A DNA stretch of 8,017 nucleotides from an uncultured Clostridia bacterium (lineage in GTDB: Bacteria > Bacillota > Clostridia > TANB77 > CAG-508). Both the position numbers and the translations under genes were made by a program. The stretch is from positions 1 through 8,017 of the forward strand of contig CAKPNI010000045.1 in assembly GCA_934168355.1 (NCBI GenBank). Direction: 5' to 3'. Positions 5,964-8,017 of this stretch are shown piece by piece. The notes beneath the pieces are model-generated. The model was not told the origin of the DNA. It did not search any database and saw only the letters and a program-made list of their open reading frames with translations. The first letter of the stretch is position 1. Each line of letters begins with the position of its first letter.

Positions 5964-7707
5964 TCATGTCTTTATCAAATTCTACTTCTATTCCACGGTC
6001 TTTTTTTACCATTTCTTTGGTATCTTTTATAACTGTAAGTGTTCTTAATCCTAAAAAGTCCATTTTTAATAGTCCAAGTTCTTCAAGTGTTGTCATTATA
6101 TATTGGGTTGCATTTTGTCCATCTCTTACATATAAAGGAACATAACTATCAACTGGGTCTTTTGTTATAACCACCCCACATGCATGTGTTGATGTGTTTT
6201 TAGGCATTCCCTCTAGGGCCATTGATACATCTAAAAGCTTATGTATTCTTTCATCATTTTCATATAGATTTTTTAGTTCTATATTTTGTTCTAATGCTTT
6301 TTTTATTGTTATATGAAGTTCATTTGGTATCATTTTTGCAATTTTATCTGTTTCTGCAAGTGAAATATCTAATGCTCTTCCTACATTTCTTATTGCATTT
6401 TTAGCGGCTAATGTTCCAAATGTTATAATTTGTGATACATGATCATGACCATATTTTCGGCATACATAGTCTATTACATCTGGTCTTTGCTCATCACTAA
6501 AATCCACATCAAAATCGGGCATACTTACTCTTTCAGGATTTAGAAATCTTTCGAAAAGTAAGTTGTATTTCATTGGGTCAATATCTGTTATTTCTATTGC
6601 ATATGCTAGAATTGAACCCGCACCTGAACCTCTACCCGGTCCAACTGGGATATCATTTAATTTAGCAAAATGGATATAGTCCCAAACTATTAAATAATAG
6701 TCTACATATCCCATCTTTTTTATAACACCTAGCTCATATTCTGCTCTTTTTTGATATTCTTCTGGTATATTTTCCCCATATCGTTTTTTCATACCTTCTT
6801 TACATAGGTGTTCTAGGTAATCATAATGAGTTTCAAATCCCTCTGGTACTTCGTAATTTGGCAAAATTGTGTGTCCAAATTCGAATTCCACATTACATTT
6901 TTCAGCTATTTTTACTGTGTTTTCTATTGCATCTGGAAATGCTTTAAAATAGTCTATCATTTCTTCTGGTGATTTTACATATAGTTCTTCTGTATCAAAC
7001 TTCATTCTGTCTTCATCACTCATTCTTTTTCCTGTTTGAATACATAAAAGTACCTCATGGTTATATGCATCTTCTCTTTTTAAGTAATGTGCGTCATTTG
7101 TTGCAACAAGCGGAATATCTAGTTTTCTTGCTAATTGAACCAGTTTTTGGTTTGCTAAAACTTGTTCTTTTATTCCATTATTTTGAATTTCTATATAGTA
7201 GTCTTCCCCAAATACTCTTTTATGCCATAAAGCAATTTCTTCTGCTTTTTCATTTTGACCATTTAATAGTGCCTGATTTACACTTCCTGCTAAACATGCA
7301 CTTAGGCATACTAGTCCGTCACTATATTTTTCTAGTATTTCTAGGTCTATTCTTGGTTTGTAGTAATATCCATCAATAAATCCTAAAGATACCAATTTAC
7401 TTAGGTTTTTGTATCCTTGGTTGTTTTTGGCAAGTAATATTAAGTGATTGTATTTATTGTCTATTCCCGGTTCTCTATCAAATCTTGAACGTGGTGCAAC
7501 ATATACTTCACATCCTATTATTGGTTTTATTCCTTCTTTTTTGCATGATTTATAAAAGTCTATTGCTCCAAACATTACCCCATGGTCTGTTATTGCCATT
7601 GCGTCCATTCCTAGTTCTTTTGCTCTTACTGGTAGGTCTTTTATTCGGTTTGCACCATCAAGCAAGCTGAATTCGCTATGTATGTGTAAGTGTACAAATT
7701 GTCCCAT
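5902..7707 (-). CDS. dnaE: DNA polymerase III alpha subunit, N-terminal fragment ending at a frameshift
   Basis: Front half of the replicative polymerase DnaE. Residues 1-270 are the PHP domain with apparently intact metal ligands: HLHIHSEFSLLDG (H8, H10, D18), AITDHG (D41, H42), GCEVYV (E67), H88, and TNDAHYL (D205, H207). Residues 330-560 are the palm: PVGPGRGSGAGS (354-365), the catalytic pair D398 and D400 in PDFDVDFSDEQR, and the third catalytic aspartate D550 in LLKMDFLGLRTLT. Homology runs to WQDGKT (residue 595); the last six residues (CRGIPV) and the TGA result from the frameshift. Start at 7707: AGAAGG lies 7 bases upstream, and upstream in-frame ATGs (7734, 7761) fall within the promoter. 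Its length (601 of about 1,175) leaves out the fingers, so alone it should not be a working polymerase. Confidence 0.92.
   Translation of the reverse strand: MGQFVHLHIHSEFSLLDGANRIKDLPVRAKELGMDAMAITDHGVMFGAIDFYKSCKKEGIKPIIGCEVYVAPRSRFDREPGIDNKYNHLILLAKNNQGYKNLSKLVSLGFIDGYYYKPRIDLEILEKYSDGLVCLSACLAGSVNQALLNGQNEKAEEIALWHKRVFGEDYYIEIQNNGIKEQVLANQKLVQLARKLDIPLVATNDAHYLKREDAYNHEVLLCIQTGKRMSDEDRMKFDTEELYVKSPEEMIDYFKAFPDAIENTVKIAEKCNVEFEFGHTILPNYEVPEGFETHYDYLEHLCKEGMKKRYGENIPEEYQKRAEYELGVIKKMGYVDYYLIVWDYIHFAKLNDIPVGPGRGSGAGSILAYAIEITDIDPMKYNLLFERFLNPERVSMPDFDVDFSDEQRPDVIDYVCRKYGHDHVSQIITFGTLAAKNAIRNVGRALDISLAETDKIAKMIPNELHITIKKALEQNIELKNLYENDERIHKLLDVSMALEGMPKNTSTHACGVVITKDPVDSYVPLYVRDGQNATQYIMTTLEELGLLKMDFLGLRTLTVIKDTKEMVKKDRGIEVEFDKDMNDPKVYKLWQDGKTCRGIPV
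5915..5930 (-). other. Single-base frameshift inside dnaE
   Basis: The minus strand reads GGAAAAACATGCCGGGGTA. The conserved protein sequence G-K-T-A-G-V-F-Q-F needs GGA AAA ACN GCC GGG GTA, so one base too many is present. Dropping the T at 5922 (or the A at 5923) restores G-K-T-A-G-V-F-Q-F-E-S. Dropping one A of the A5 run also restores the frame, but gives His for Thr. Upstream and downstream frames are both intact and well conserved right up to this point, so the event is recent or an error. Confidence 0.85.
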
Positions 7708-7732
7708 TTTTTTTCCTTCTTTCTTCGGATAC

Positions 7733-7761
7733 ATTTTACTAAAAAAAAAAGAAAATATCAA
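7733..7761 (-). promoter_or_regulatory. Promoter of dnaE, embedded in the rpmA terminator
   Basis: Minus strand TTGATA (7756-7761), a 17-base spacer made mostly of the T10 tract, then TAAAAT (7733-7738). Each hexamer matches five of six consensus bases at optimal spacing. The predicted transcription start near 7726 leaves a leader of about 20 bases with the ribosome site GAAGG. The -35 hexamer lies in the descending arm of the terminator hairpin. Confidence 0.6.
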
Positions 7762-7786
7762 TGTTTTTATTGATATTTTCTTTTTT
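7741..7786 (-). terminator. Rho-independent terminator after rpmA
   Basis: A perfect 18-bp inverted repeat (7769-7786 against 7745-7762) with a 6-base loop, followed on the minus strand by a U tract (A10 in the plus strand at 7741-7750). It starts 18 bases after the rpmA stop. The stem is long but AU-rich, with three G-C pairs. The arms are symmetric with A runs on the outside, so it might also act on plus-strand transcripts, though no plus-strand gene is nearby. Confidence 0.85.
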
Positions 7787-7804
7787 ATAAAAATATAATT
7801 TTAG

Positions 7805-8017
7805 TTAAGCTTTTGTAGCTTCTACCTTTTCTTCTACTACTGGGTAAACACTAACTTTTTTCTTATCTCTACCTTTTCTTTCAAACTTAACTGTTCCATC
7901 AACTAGAGCAAATAGTGTATCATCACTTCCGATTCCTACATTTGTTCCTGGATATATTTTAGTTCCTCTTTGTCTTACAAGAATGTTTCCAGCTAAAACA
8001 AATTGTCCATCTGCTCT
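7805..8017 (-). CDS. rpmA: 50S ribosomal protein L27, C-terminal part (runs off the right edge)
   Basis: The last 70 codons of L27 are visible, starting RADGQFVLAGNILVRQRGTK, then YPGTNVGIGSDDTLFALVDG, a KFERKGRDKKKVSVYP segment, and a short acidic/Ala tail (VVEEKVEATKA). This is the conserved body of L27, which sits near the peptidyl transferase centre of the large subunit. About 25 N-terminal residues, including the part that reaches toward the P site and any Firmicutes-type cleaved leader, are outside the window. The gene is closed by the terminator at 7741-7786. In many relatives obg follows rpmA; here dnaE follows instead. Confidence 0.96.
   Translation of the reverse strand, partial: RADGQFVLAGNILVRQRGTKIYPGTNVGIGSDDTLFALVDGTVKFERKGRDKKKVSVYPVVEEKVEATKA

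Overview
The window looks like chromosomal DNA of a very AT-rich, low-GC Gram-positive bacterium (Bacillota, most likely a gut-type member of Clostridia). The grounds are the strongly AT-biased base and codon use, purine-rich Shine-Dalgarno sites, consensus housekeeping (sigma-A type) promoters, AU-rich hairpin terminators, standard stop codons, and the gene families themselves: RNase Y, a KtrAB-type potassium system, a Gram-positive style DnaE and ribosomal protein L27. All recognised genes lie on the minus strand, so transcription runs from high to low coordinates. The genus cannot be fixed from the sequence alone.

Layout in transcription order: (1) the 3' part of rpmA (L27) enters at the right edge and ends in a perfect 18-bp hairpin terminator. 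(2) A promoter built into the back half of that terminator drives dnaE, the DNA polymerase III alpha subunit. dnaE is full length in content (about 1,175 residues) but is broken by one extra base near 5922, giving a 601-residue front part (PHP and palm with all three catalytic aspartates) and a back part (fingers, clamp-binding motif, OB fold). (3) With no visible terminator, ktrB (K+ translocation subunit) follows 19 bases after dnaE and ktrA (NAD-binding gating subunit) 12 bases after ktrB. ktrA is short and has only the RCK N-terminal domain. (4) A hairpin terminator overlaps the ktrA stop codon. Just beyond it is a 219-bp imperfect palindrome (2181-2399) with 43-bp outer arms, a MITE-like or long-hairpin repeat. 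(5) A perfect-consensus promoter drives a small YgjP-like zinc metallopeptidase gene. (6) An extended -10 promoter drives two small uncharacterised genes of 64 and 74 codons. (7) After an AT-rich spacer, a strong promoter drives rny (RNase Y), which runs off the left edge at the start of its KH domain.

Functionally the window is mostly housekeeping: ribosome, replication, potassium uptake and mRNA decay. I do not see a convincing new defence or mobile system. The points that deserve attention are the dnaE frameshift, the long palindrome, the RCK_C-less KtrA that ends next to that palindrome, the two unknown small genes, and the peptidase that lacks one of its family's usual motifs.
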